Origin: Linepithema humile
Taxonomy: Eukaryota; Arthropoda; Insecta; Hymenoptera; Formicidae
Length of the DNA stretch: 64,000 nucleotides
Assembly: GCF_040581485.1 (NCBI RefSeq)
Contig: NC_090135.1
Location: forward strand, 11,587,001-11,651,000
Reading direction: 5' to 3'
Made by a program: the position numbers and the translations under genes
In this document: in pieces, positions 24,060 through 35,798 of the stretch
Layout of the letters: each line of letters opens with the position of its first letter
Numbering within the stretch: position 1 is the first letter of the stretch
The notes under the pieces: generated by a model
Told to the model about the DNA's origin: nothing
What the model saw: only the letters and a program-made list of their open reading frames with translations
The model's database searches: none

Positions 24060-25513
24060 GTTTTTTATACTAATTTGTTTACTATAACCTCAATAATTTT
24101 TTCGACATTTTCTTGGACAACACGTCGTCGCCATATTTATTGGCATAGAAATGTAAACAAATAGAAGATTAACTCTATGTCCTTTATCCGACCTCTGATG
24201 GTGGACAAAAAAATTACACATTGCGTTTGATTGGAACATACAATCCAATTAAAATATGTCTTTTTTAGAAACTTTAAGTAACGATATTTTTATATCTAGA
24301 AAAGAAATTTTTGTATTGGCTACAACAAATTGACGCATTCAAAATTTAGTGGAAGAAAAAGTGGTGCAACCTTCTTGTCCATCTTATCCCTATGGGTTCA
24401 TCTCCCCCTAGTTTGCTATTGATTCAGAAAACACGTCACGTAATTGACGCCGTAGTTTGTGCATGATCCGCCTGCGAAAGCGATTGTTTACTGTTACTCA
24501 CTACGGAATCCTCGTCAGGTTTCCTCGAGTCATACTCGCGATTCTCATAAAATTTGGAAACGTGCGTGTGTCGACGCGTGTCCGCGCTGTGCTTAAGATA
24601 TCGCAACGGATGTTTCCCGAGCGTGCTTCGTGTGAAGTGTGTCAGTGAAGGGACATAGGGTGTCACGTAAGTGTGCGCCGAGCCCTCGGGAGGACTCGTC
24701 GAAAAAAAAATTCCAAAGACTTTGAGAAAAAAAAAGAAAAAAGAAATTATAAATGACGATGAAAATCCCGTATTTAGTGATCTACCGTTTTGCAACGAAC
24801 TTTTCTAGATAACTAAAAAAAAGCGCAGAAAAGAAAAAAGAGCTCTAAACGAAGTCTTCTGACAGACTCTTAGCATGTTTGCGGGCAAAAATGTAAAAAA
24901 AATGGTTCCTCAGTAAGAAAAAAAAATCTATCGATAACTGACCTCTGTTTTCGAAAGAAGTGCAGAGGGTAAATAACTAAGGACCGGGCGGTTCGCGGTC
25001 CGAAAAATAAAAAAAAAAAAAACTCCGTGCTTTCAGAGACTACGTAGAGCAACTCTCCGTGAGAGCGACTCCCGCTATGTGTTGACTCCCGCATAATCTC
25101 AAGGACTGCTCGTAAAAACTTAGTTTACGTCCCGGTCAGAACCGCTGGCTGACTTTTAAGCCCAATCGAGCCCAAGTTGCGATGTGTCCCTGTCGATTTG
25201 TGTTAGGTGTAAGGGGGCCGGACACCGCTGCGGCGCGTGTAGGTGCTTTAAATCGAGAGAGTTCGCGGAACAGTGTGGACTTTTCGCTCGGCTCGGAATC
25301 CCCGAACTATCCTTGCTGTATACTATATAATCCCTTGCTACCGCGCTGTTGCCGTAAGATGTACGAGAAACGTTTACGACATGATGTCGTTTTCTACCTG
25401 GTGCTGCTCATCCGCGCTGAGCATGACGCAGTAATAAGTATCCTCTCTCGTGTTTGCGTTGCAGGCACGGACAGTCCGGACTGCTACGAGCAGCGGCGGA
25501 TCCGGATTGAGCT
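24060..25513. other. Divergent promoter region and 5' UTR of YTHDC1
   Basis: This is a head-to-head spacer between PIG-Z and YTHDC1. The right half is likely 5' UTR: a strong donor GTAAGT at 24668 and an acceptor at 25464 (TTGCGTTGCAG) would splice a first non-coding exon to the exon carrying the YTHDC1 start. TATCGATA, a DRE word, occurs at 24929 inside that presumed intron. Several A-runs and short overlapping open frames are present but look non-coding. Confidence 0.5.
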
Positions 25514-27704
25514 ATGGGCAGCAACACAGACGGCGAGAACGCGAATCTCAGTTCCGGCGAGAACGACAATGGTGACGAGCTGAGAATTGCCGCGGACGAG
25601 ACTTACGATACTCGCAGCGAGGTCTCCTCCAGCAGCTCCAACTCCGACTCCAGCCATCCGACTATCAGCACAGTCTCCAGCAAGTCGTCGCGTGGCGACA
25701 ACAAACGCGGTAGGAGAACGAGGAACAAACGAGGCAGATCCAGGGATTCCAAATCGTCCAGTCCTGAGCCGAAGCGAGCCAGATCCAAGGAGAGCAAGGG
25801 CACTACCAAGAGCTACGACTATGCCACCAAACTGAATTACTTATTTAGAGATGCAAGGTTTGACGAGGATAACAATCAATATTGCTACTGCAGCCTTTGT
25901 ATTTATAACAAGACTTTCGTGAATATTTTATTTCTTCTTAAATACATCATTATTTTGCAGTATTACTTTATTCCACACATTTCTGAAATTTAATTCTTTT
26001 TTATATATATTGATATACAAAATCTGTCATCAAAATAATGAGATTGTACATCGAATTTTTAAACCTGTAGTTTAAAATTTATCAAAAGTTCTTCCTATTA
26101 AACAGAAGATAGAATTCTAAAATTTAACACAGTTTATTTGCAACATTATTTTCACAGCAAATGTCTTATATAATGCAAAATGTCTTTAATATCGTATATT
26201 TATTAAAGCTGTCTAGATATGGAGTAAATATTTCCAAAAATCTTTTGTGTCAGATTTTTCATCATCAAGTCTAACAACGCGGAGAATGTGACGCTGTCTA
26301 AAGCCAAGGGAGTGTGGAGCACGCTGCCGCAAAATGAAGCAAATCTGAATCAAGCCTACAGAGAATCGCGGAACGTATTGTTGGTATTTTCCGTCAAGGA
26401 ATCGGGAAAATTCGCCGGCTTTGCTCGACTGAGCACAGAATCAAGGAGGGATACTGGGCCAGTTTCTTGGGTACGCGAAAAAAATACACCTTTCAACCAC
26501 ATTTTTCAATTCTATTATTTGAATTGCAAAAAATAAGAAGTGTGAATAAAAAAAGAGGAAAAGTACGATTGAATGCGTTTCAGGTTTTACCTCCTGGCTT
26601 ATCAGCAAAGGCTTTAGGCGGTGTATTTAAAGTCGACTGGATTTGTAGAAAGGAATTACCTTTTACCGCCACACTACACTTGTACAATCCGTGGAACGAC
26701 GGCAAGCAAGTTAAAATCGGTCGAGACGGCCAGGAAATCGAACCCAGAGTCGCTGAGGAATTGTGCAGACTGTTTCCAGAAGACGAAGGTAACTTTTGCA
26801 AAGTAAACGTTAAATTTTAGTAAATAATATTGAAAAATGTGCATATACGTAATATATGTCAGTATATTATAAACTTTAACAAATCACTTATTTAAATGAC
26901 ATTTGTTTCCAGGAATCGAGATGACGCCTATTTTACGAAAGTCCAAGGAAGCAGGAAAGCACGTGACAAAGTCGTCACGTTATCGCGATAAGAGGCCGAT
27001 AAGCAACTCGAGATTCTTGCGGAGAGGAGGACGAGGACGCAGACTCTTTTTGACCACGAGATCGCGCTTAGCCTCGCTTGCCAGGGGTTCTCATGGTGCT
27101 GCGGGGGATCACAGGGGCTCCAGGGATCACTCGTACCGTTATACGCCGTGGTTCAATCGCGGAGATTCCCCTTACACAAAGTATGATCACCCACATAAAA
27201 ATAACATTTAATAGCTTTCGAAACATATTGTAATTAAATGATGCAACTTATTTTATATAATAATAACAATAATCTGTTTTTTAGGAGTTACGGCAACGGA
27301 CTGGGTGTCGCCGCTGCCGCGGAGGCTTACGTCGCGGATTATATGCGCACAATGCAACACCAGTTGCCTCCATTGCCACCTTATGGCCCGCATCCCTATG
27401 ACAGTCTGCCACCGCCTCCTCCACCTCCAAGGTAAGAATATTTCAACACCGGAAATATTTATCCATGTTTTAGGTACTTTAATGCGTTTAGTTACATTTT
27501 TTGTACGATTGCTTTCTTTTTTTTCTCAGATATTATGACGGCCTGCCACTACCTCCGGATTATAGCGCTACGACTTCAGCGTTGGAGAAACGTAGCTACG
27601 AAAGAAGTGTCGACGAGTTCCTATGGAGAACAGCTAGCCGCCACAGTCGGCACAGTGATCACCGCTCTTCCCGCGATCATCACAGATACCGAGATCGCAG
27701 ATAA
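25514..27704 (+). CDS. Ythdc1: YTHDC1, nuclear YTH-domain m6A reader
   Basis: This protein binds N6-methyladenosine in nuclear RNA and guides splicing and export. Six exons, 25514-25857, 26254-26470, 26584-26788, 26913-27180, 27285-27431 and 27530-27704, join in phase to about 451 aa. After a Ser- and Arg/Lys-rich N-terminus, the YTH domain spans about residues 100-245. It includes GVWSTLPQNE and GPVSW, which carry the two cage tryptophans known from the family, then LGGVFKVDW and PFTATLHLYNPWND. The C-terminus is basic (RGGRGRR), then Pro-rich (a run of PPPPPP near exon 5) and His/Arg/Ser-rich. The ATG at 25514 follows a 5' UTR acceptor. The protein is shorter than the Drosophila protein, mostly in the disordered ends. 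Confidence 0.95.
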
Positions 27705-28822
27705 GGCTCGACTCAGGCATTTTTTCTCATCGGTTCCCATCGATTCCCAAAACTTACTCCATCACTAATGATAAATGACAGATTAAATAATGACATATCG
27801 TTTATCATTTTGAGAAATCCAAAGAAATCAGCAAGATTAGGCAAATATATAATTAGCTATAATTAAACTTAGATTCTGTATAAATTAAATAATTAAATTT
27901 AAATATAAAATGTGAATTCTTTGAAAAATATAAATCAAGGCTTTGAAGAATTCTGGAAATCGATGGGTTCTACCATAATAATGTACTCATTATCACCAAG
28001 GCAATTACAATCATACTTCAATAATGTCTAATTGTCATTCATCATTATGCTGCGTGACTACAGCATGATTCTCTTTGTTGTAAAGTAATATAGATTAATT
28101 AAATAAGTTTTGTACTACTGAGTATTAAATCCACAAATCTTTCAGTAAATTTATAACATTTTCTGCAATTACAAGCAAGAAATGCAATAATATTTAAATA
28201 AGTATTGCCGATAAAAAGAAACGAAAAGATTCGGATGCAATAAAAACTACATTTTTCTGAAAATTATATTTCTGTGAATTTTTTTAGAGATACCTATATA
28301 TTATCGCCTCATTTATATAAATAATCCTTCAAGAATTTGAAAACAATAAATCAATCAGACTGATTGATTGTTAAGCTAAGCAGGACATTATCTTATTACA
28401 ATTGTTTTTTTTTTTTTAACATTAGGAGATAATTTTAGAGGAAATGTTGACTAAGAAACTTCAGAAAGAGAAAGAGAAACAGGAAAGAGACAGGCAGATG
28501 ATAAGAATTTATCATACAACATCCATGAAGCAGACTCTCAAAAGCATGTTAGTGTTCTGATAGAAGTGAAAGAATCATAATACTATTTTGATACATTAAT
28601 AAAATATACGTTAATAAATAAAGTTAATTATAAAAATTTTTTTAATTTTGGTTAAATATTTGGTTAATTATTTTGAATGATATTATATATACAAATAATA
28701 GATTTTAATGAAGTTAAATTTTATGAATTATGAGCTAATATAATGTTCTAAGTAGTGATCTATTAATAAGATTATTTTGTATATTGTGCGACTGCAATTA
28801 GCGTTTTTAAATTTTATTAATT
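27705..28822. other. Spacer between YTHDC1 and the sulfotransferase gene
   Basis: Both neighbours are on the plus strand. The spacer is AT-rich and should include the YTHDC1 3' UTR. It contains a perfect 10-bp palindrome (AATCAATCAG, one base, mirror) near 28347-28367 and the small exon-like reading frame at 28426-28560. Confidence 0.5.
28426..28560 (+). other. Orphan exon-like reading frame, charged helix
   Basis: A textbook acceptor (a run of T then AACATTAG) is followed by 44 codons in phase 0 ending in TGA. The encoded segment is rich in Lys, Glu, Gln and Arg (for example KKLQKEKEKQERDRQ) and would form a charged helix. An internal ATG lies at 28444. It does not join in phase to the YTHDC1 exons (phase 2 or 1 donors give immediate or early stops), and no other partner exon was recognised nearby. 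It may be a terminal exon of an unrecognised gene, an alternative 3' exon or a chance frame. Confidence 0.3.
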
Positions 28823-31800
28823 ATGTTCATTAAAGCACAGTTTGTCAAGTGTGTTCTATGCGTTGTACTATATTTTATTGTCTGCGTAGTTTTAATTACG
28901 GTAAAAAAAAATTTTAATTTCAAAGAAACAATAGGCATAACGACAGTCAACCTTCAAACACGCTTTTCGATTCCAAACAACATAAATAAGAAGAATGTCG
29001 AATTGGAAATAAACATATTGCGAATGGATGAGTTGAACGGCGAAACTATTGATCTACAGGTATATCTCTGAAAATTCAGATTAGAAAAATTACAGTTACA
29101 GTATAAGAAAAAAAATTTTTAATGGTTAATATCCCCGCCTTGATAAAATACAATTTTTCTTGATAAAGTATAGATGTAGATGTATATACATTGTATAGAC
29201 ATTTTTAATATACATACAGGGTGACCAATGGGAATGTGTTGAAAGTAAACGGTTATATATCCTCTCCTCGATTTCGGTAACTGTTTTACCGACTAGGGTC
29301 CGCTACCTAAGACCCGTCAATTTCATTTGAACCGTCGTATAAACCGATTTGTGAGTTATAGGATGGACGCGCTAAGCATCGAAGAAAAAGTGTTTCTCAT
29401 CGAGTGCTTCTATAGTAGAGGCAAAAACTATAGTCAAGCGTATCGTGGATTCCGTAGTAAATATGGATTTAAAAAAGTTTCAAGCGAAACAATACTCAGA
29501 AGGTATGTTTTTGATACTTTTTACCCACGCTCCCTCTCCCTGGAATCGCGTCATCATTCCAATGTTGGTTAGGTGAAATTTTATTTTTATTTGTCGATAT
29601 TTTTTGGCAGGATTATTGATAATTTTGGTATGTATGGCACTTTGAACGATCGTAGACATGATTTACCTGGTCCATCTCGTACCGTTACAACGGACGAAAC
29701 AATTGATGACGTTAGAAATTATTTTGACAAAAATCCAAACACCTCGATTAGGAAAGCTGCTCAGGTTTTGGATTTAAAGCGAGAAACTCTCCGAAAAATA
29801 ATGAGAGACGTCATTAAACTGCATCCCTACAAAATCACTACACATCAATTGCTGACGGAGAAAGCGATGGAAAAACGAGTTGAGTTTTGTAAGGTGATAA
29901 CCAATATGTTTGAAAGTGAGGAACTCGATGAAAAACAAATAATATTTACGGATGAAGCTCACTTTTGGTTAAACGGATATGTCAACAAACAAAATTATCG
30001 GTTTTGGGGACAGGAAAATCCAAACGTGTCTATTGCCGTTTCTCTTCATCCTTAAAAGGTTTCCGCGTGGGCTGCAATTTCTGTAAAAGGGGTCTACCTG
30101 CAATTTTTTGAAGGAACTGTGACTAGTCAAAGTTATAAAGAATTATTGGAGACTAAATTCTTTCCCCATGCAAAGAAACGCGGATTAGTAAAGAACTTCC
30201 ATTTTATGGAGGATGGCGCGACCCCACATCGTACACGCGAAGTCTTTGAATCGATACATGAAGTGTATGGCAACAGAGTAATTGGATTAGGAAACCCGAA
30301 ATTTGCTCATGGAGGTCTGGAATGGCCTCCTTATTCATCTGATTTGAACCCGTGTGATTTTTTTCTTTGGGGTTACCTCAAAGACAAATGTTACGCCGTA
30401 CAACCTCAAAACACCGCAGAGCTGATAAATAATATTAAAAAATGCACTCGCAGCATTCCTACATCTATGTTAGATAATGTATTTCAAAGTTTTTGCAAAC
30501 GATTGCAGTTCTGTGCTAATTCTAATGGACAACACTTTGAAAACATATACCATTAATTCATATGCGCAAGCAAAATTTTTCTTTTTTTTAATATTGTGTA
30601 TTTCAATTGTTAAATTATTATATTTCTCTTTCATATATATGGTAATAAAATTGACAAGTTTTCTCTACAAAATGGCGTTTAATTCATTTTATTCGGCCTA
30701 TTTGTTACGAAGTAATAACTATTTACTTTCAACACATTCCCATTGGTCACCCTGTATGTATATAAAAAATAATATATAAAAGCAATATAAATATCAATTA
30801 AGCAGTATCTCTAATCGTAACATAACATTTTTTTAATAACAATTATAAAAAAATAAAAATAATAACCTCCCCGACGGGGAATCGAACCCCGGTCTCCCGC
30901 GTGACAGGCGGGGATACTAACCACTATACTATCGAGGAAAGGACGAGAAATGTTTCTAAATTTATGGTATTTTACTATATTATTATTATTATTTTAAAAT
31001 ATCAAAATATATATTTATTACATTAAGAAATAATATTTCTATTTATAGAAAAGCGCCGCTCTACTCCAACGGATGTCAAATGTCTGTGCAAAATACAAGC
31101 TGAAGAGTCCTCTCATCAAAAAACATTTTCTATACAACGCCAAACATAATTCGTTATACTGCTGGATCCGTAAAGTTGCATCTACAAGTTTCACTAAATT
31201 ATTTTCTGACATGAGCAATCGTCAGGTCAACAACAATTTGTACAAGTAAATTTAATGTGATAATATTATAAAAATTTACTTTGTTTTGAATTAGCAAAGA
31301 AATTTTAAATTTGACAATGCAATTTACAGAGAAATAGACTTTCTGTCACCAAAAAGTTTAAGAGATCTGCTGCATTTCACTAGGAACAACGTTGTCTTCA
31401 AGTTGCTCGTCGTCAGACATCCGTTTCATCGATTAGTCTCGTCGTATAGGTAATTATAAAACTTAATCGTTCTAATGTCAAAATTGATACTGATACGACA
31501 TTATTTGTAGGGACCGCATTGAGGACAACAGCAAGTACACCGCACAAGCATGGCTCTACGTTCGTCAGATCCTTCATCTTACAAGACCAGAGCTCTTTCA
31601 TTCCAATTCATCGAGCAGCAATGTCCTGCAACAAATGTTCTTGACAGATAGAAAGTACTACCTTTCTTCGATAAGAAAATTGTCACTCAGTAATAACATG
31701 TTAATTCATGTAAACCAGAAAATTATTTTTTTGCAGATTAAAGATAGTACCCAGCTTCCGGGAATTCCTGGAGTGGCTGCTGAAGCAACCGCCAGGCCAC

Positions 31801-32121
31801 GATGACGTCCACTGGACTCCTTATCACACTCATTGCGCAGTCTGCGACGTGAGCTACAATTTCATTCTGAAACTGGACGAATACACTTTCGGCGATGTCA
31901 ATTATATCCTGTCGAAGATGAAATTGGACAAAAGTAAAATCTACTTGCCCAGACTGCAACGCACTCGCACCGGAGTCACCGATTTTAATACAACATGCAG
32001 ATACTTTTATAATTTGTCCACTGACATGGTCCTGCGATTGTACGAAAGGTATAAAGTGGACTTCGAGATGTATAATTATAAGCTCGACAAATATCTGCAC
32101 TGTAGTAAGAACAAAAATTAA
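28823..32121 (+). CDS. Golgi carbohydrate sulfotransferase, family 2 (CHST-like)
   Basis: This is a type II Golgi enzyme that moves sulfate from PAPS to a glycan, in the group of chondroitin/dermatan and HNK-1 sulfotransferases. Five exons, 28823-29059, 31049-31245, 31330-31449, 31511-31654 and 31737-32121, join in phase to about 360 aa. Residues about 10-28 form a signal anchor (CVLCVVLYFIVCVVLITV). The PAPS 5'-phosphosulfate loop is CWIRKVASTS (about 117-126) and the 3'-phosphate motif is VVRHPFHRLVSSYR (172-185). The C-terminus has HWTPYHTHCAVCDVSYNF. The acceptor sugar cannot be named from sequence. The donor of exon 4 was placed at 31655 because only that one keeps phase with FREFLEWLL. 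Intron 1 is large (about 2 kb) owing to a transposon and a tRNA gene. Confidence 0.9.
29217..30754 (+). mobile_element. Tc1/mariner-type DNA transposon
   Basis: The 1538-bp element starts CAGGGTGACCAATGGGAATG and ends with its reverse complement. The terminal inverted repeats are identical for 33 bp and match at 38 of the first 40. It is flanked by TA on both sides, the usual target duplication of this superfamily. The flanks ATATACATA and TATGTATAT show that the empty site was a 16-bp palindrome centred on the TA. The single gene inside encodes a DDD transposase (see the next entry). The element sits in intron 1 of the sulfotransferase gene in sense orientation. The near-identity of its ends suggests a recent insertion. 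Confidence 0.93.
29363..30556 (+). pseudogene. Mariner-like transposase, interrupted by one stop
   Basis: The reading frame starts at ATG 29363 with a helix-turn-helix region, has a likely 108-bp intron (29503-29610, GTATGT...GGCAG), and continues to TAA at 30554. The catalytic blocks are IFTDEAHFW, HFMEDGATPHRT and WPPYSSDLNPCDFFLWG. Counting gives 42 residues between the second and third Asp, which lies outside the classical DD34D mariners and near the reported DD41D group. A TAA codon at 30053-30055 interrupts the frame, which otherwise continues unchanged on both sides. This copy is therefore not expected to make full transposase. Confidence 0.88.
30867..30938 (-). tRNA. tRNA-Asp (GTC)
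   Basis: Read on the minus strand, the 72-nt sequence begins TCCTCGATAGTATAGTGG (A box) and contains CCTGTCACG, the Asp anticodon loop with GTC. It ends with the B-box arm GGTTCGATTCC and an acceptor stem that pairs with the first seven bases (TCCTCGA with TCGGGGAG, discriminator G). T-runs follow its 3' end on the minus strand, as needed for Pol III termination. It has no intron. It lies antisense in intron 1 of the sulfotransferase gene, about 110 bp from the transposon. Confidence 0.97.
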
Positions 32122-32861
32122 CTCTGACTACAGGAAATTGCAATATACTTGCATGTTATTGCGCTATCATATTTTTTAAATCGAGCAAATGTTGAAAAAA
32201 TTATAACACTGTTTTTTTCGTCTTATTTAACAAGAGATAAGCGGTGCAAGCAGTTCTGGAGTGATCGAGAATTGTTAAAAGACAACAAACAAAGTGGACA
32301 CTCTTCAGAAATCAATGATTAATCCAGAAATATCTATTTGAATGTAATAGATATGCTGTAAAACATTTAACTAAAGTATTAACTAAATAGATTAGACAGA
32401 TACATTAATTAATAACGTCTTAATATAGCAAAAAAGAGAATCTATTTATATAATTAATATTATGACAATAGTAATAATACTTATAATACAATGTGTTTAT
32501 CAATGTATAAAATTAAATTATTTGTTCCACATAATTGTTTAATATTGTAATATATCAATCACGGATATTTCTAATAAAAATAAAAGTTTTTTTCCGCTAA
32601 CTTAAAAGAATAAGAGAGATTTAAAAGAAAATAGGATTCAGAAGTAAATAAAAATTATGAGACATTTTAGAGATGATTAGATTTGATTATAATATGTATC
32701 TCGTGAACGATAATCTGGAAAATCTTTTTCATCCTTTTAAGTTTTACTTTGATCTAAATTTCAAATGTTTCGGATTTGCTTTCGCTTTATTACCTTGAAA
32801 CGTATCATTAATGAACGTATTAATAAACGTATTATAATACGAAGGTATGTTATTTTTTCAG
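32122..32861. other. Convergent spacer, sulfotransferase and Uba2
   Basis: This AT-rich 3' spacer of about 740 bp carries forward AATAAA words near 32573 for the sulfotransferase mRNA. A reverse AATAAA (TTTATT at 32786) lies about 70 bp past the Uba2 stop. No coding exon was seen. Confidence 0.6.
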
Positions 32862-35798
32862 CTAATCGCTATGCACATCCTCACACACTATCAAGCAATC
32901 AGTATCTTCGGAAACCTTCCGCTTCCTCAACGTTAAATTCTTTATCTTAGAAGAATTATCATGATGCACGTCATTGTCGATAACGCAGATATCATCATCA
33001 TCAGCGTTATCAACTTCTACCCTGCGCTTCTTGGCTGCAACATCTTTGATTGCCACATTTTTGCGTTTTTTAGATGCATCCGGCGTATCGCTCACGTTCT
33101 GCAAAGTTTGTTTTAGCAATTAAATATATATAATAATCAATATAAAATCACAAGAGATACCTCTTAAAGTAATCTCACTTACTTGTCCATTGGAAGTCGA
33201 AGGTTTTTCTGTCTTATCTTCTTCCTCTTCTTCTACTTCCTGAGGTTTAAGTGCGTTCTTATCAGCCAGTATCAAAAATTGTGGACTATCGTCCTTTGGA
33301 CCAGGTTTCTCCCGATAAACTACGAAGACAGTCAACGAATAATTCTGCTGGAAGTCGTCGACCTTGAGAATCGCTCCATCTTTTATCCCCAATTCCTCTA
33401 ACTTTTTGTCATTGTTGCCCTCTGTTTCGCCTTCCTCGCTGCTGATGACAACGGCGCCTGTGCCATCAATCATAACATCAGGTGCAATCATATTGAGTCT
33501 GTTCTTGAGAACCAACTCTTCCAATTCCCTAATAGTCATGCTGGAGGTGTCGACCGCCAGCACGGCCTGCGGAGTAGGTGCGCAAACATAGCACTGAGGA
33601 TTGGGCGGATTCACCGCCTTTTCAGGCACCAGCAGTTGATTGCGATGATTCATTTTCAGACGCAGATAAACGGATCTGCAGGCTTGCAGATTATTTTCGA
33701 GTACTCGGAAAGCATGGAGGACTACCATGCCCGCGATTATAGCGTTGGTGGTAGCGATCGCTGGAATTATGTTGCCCGCCATTGCTAAACAGTGGAAAGA
33801 GGAATTGTGTAAGAATGAAAATTTGAAATGAAAGAAATGTATGTTAACACGTTCAAGACAAGAGAAACTACAAAAGAAAAATCAACTATAAAAAGAGTTA
33901 TTACTGCTACTAACATTTAATATCGAATCTGCTCTTCTGAGAAATTCCAAAGATGTGTGCACGGATGTTGGCGCACGCGGCGACAAAATCCATAGCGTGC
34001 TGATCGTCTTTATCCCAAACCAGATAATTATCCGGTGATTTTTCCAACGAAACTTTCAACGATTGACTCAAATTCTTCATCGATTCCGCAAAAATAGAAC
34101 CGCACTTGGAAATGCTCCAGCGTTGTTGATCCTTTAGGCCAGGTTGACTGATTTCTTTACTGCATCCAGCCACTGTAAAAAGATAAAACATTAATATCTG
34201 TTAGATAAAAAAAAAAAAATATTTGTGAAATAATGGCGAACCTCCATCTGGCAACTCTCTCCAATTCAATGGTGTTGGAGGTCTGCGCTTCTTCCACAGG
34301 TTATCCATGCTTAATAGGTACTTGATATCATCATGAAACAATTTTGTGAACAGTTTCTCTGGATCGTATTCGCAGGACTGAGCCCAAACTCGCGTGGACA
34401 CTCTATCGATATTGCCTTTGTCATTGGATTTCCCTTGTAAAGCTTCTTCTCCCGCTGTATCTGCAATATTAAAATTCTATATAACTTATTTATCACTTTT
34501 GGTCTTTTAAACATCAATGATTAATTAATAAAATGGCAAAAAAATAATAAATAATAAATTATGAAAAAATAGATTTGTTAATAACTGTACTGATTATATT
34601 ACAGTATGGCGCTATATATTACCAGCTGCTTCAGGATCCGCTGTGTCCGGAGAAACATCCTGATCAGGATCTTCCTCTCCAAATAATTGACTGCAATGTT
34701 TATGATAAAACAAATCATATAAAAATAATTGTCTATCAAATAAATTTTCATTGATCTTATGCAAAAAATCAATTCTCAGTGATATAAATAAATTACGAGG
34801 TAAGCATAAATTAAATTAATATGTAATAATGTAAACTATCTTCTAATACAGATTATAATCTTACTTGAAAAGATGTTTGGCCCACACTATGCAATGAATA
34901 GGCTCACTGGGTGTGTTGCGAATAGTGCAGCCAGGATAAGTTTTCTGCGCAGCCTTTGGAGTACATTCATAGCACTGGCTCAGGCCTTTCTTAATAAGCT
35001 CAACTTGACCTTCATAACCTGCAGTACCAGATTCTATTAATGGTATATCTGCTGCCAAGCACATACGATTCACATGATTTCTAGCTGCCCTGTTGTCAAG
35101 TGCATTCAAAACCACAGAGAATCTTTTGAAAAAAGACAAACCAAAGTCTGATCTGTAAGCATACAAAAGATTAAAATATTGGATGGAAGCAGTCATCAGC
35201 ATTAGCAAGGAAAGTAAAAGAATTGAAATAAACTTACGATGTGATACTGTCATGATAGTGTGTCACTTTAGCATCTGGATTGAATGTTAATGCTGTTTCT
35301 CGTGCTACACTAGCTTTTGATTTTCCTACATGCTTTTTTTGAAATAAAAACTGCCTATTTAAGTTGCTTACATCGATCGTATCCAAATCAATCTGAAAAA
35401 CAATCACAACTTTATTGAATATAAATATTAAGAATTTAAATATTAATTATAAAAAAATATAAAAATAAAGAAAAAAACCGAAAAGTTAATTAATTAATCA
35501 GTAAAATACAAACTAAAATTCATTATTTATTATAATATATATTTATACAAAAGTGAAAAGAAAAGAGAAATACAGGCACTTACTACGCGCGTAAATCGCG
35601 CGTAAGTACGCAAAAGTAAGGTTAAATCACATATTTTGGAGATTGTACACTTACGATTTCGATATCGGCAAATCCAGACATAACAAGATTCTTCAGGATC
35701 TCGCAACCAATACCACCGGCACCCACGACAAGCACTTTGCTGTGTAAAATCGCATCACGCAATTCCTCACAAAACACTCCGTTTATGGTAGCCGCCAT
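32862..35798 (-). CDS. Uba2: SUMO-activating enzyme subunit 2 (Uba2)
   Basis: Uba2 is the catalytic subunit of the SUMO E1, which adenylates SUMO with Aos1 and carries it as a thioester. Eight minus-strand exons, 35798-35655, 35392-35238, 35152-34865, 34690-34623, 34460-34242, 34172-33915, 33784-33183 and 33098-32862, join in phase to about 656 aa, the usual length. Visible are the nucleotide loop VLVVGAGGIGCE, DLDTIDVSNLNRQFLF, NALDNRAARNHVNRMC and the catalytic cysteine in YPGCTIRNTP. The zinc cysteines are CYEC and CYVC, and MAGNIIPAIATTNA precedes the ubiquitin-like domain. The tail is basic with acidic-flanked SUMO-interaction-like strings (DDDICVID). The start MAATING was preferred over an upstream in-frame ATG at 35822 because of family alignment and a good Kozak context. 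Confidence 0.96.

Noticed and set aside
31738..32100. 120-codon minus-strand frame
   Set aside because: It lies exactly opposite the last exon of the sulfotransferase gene and is a composition shadow.
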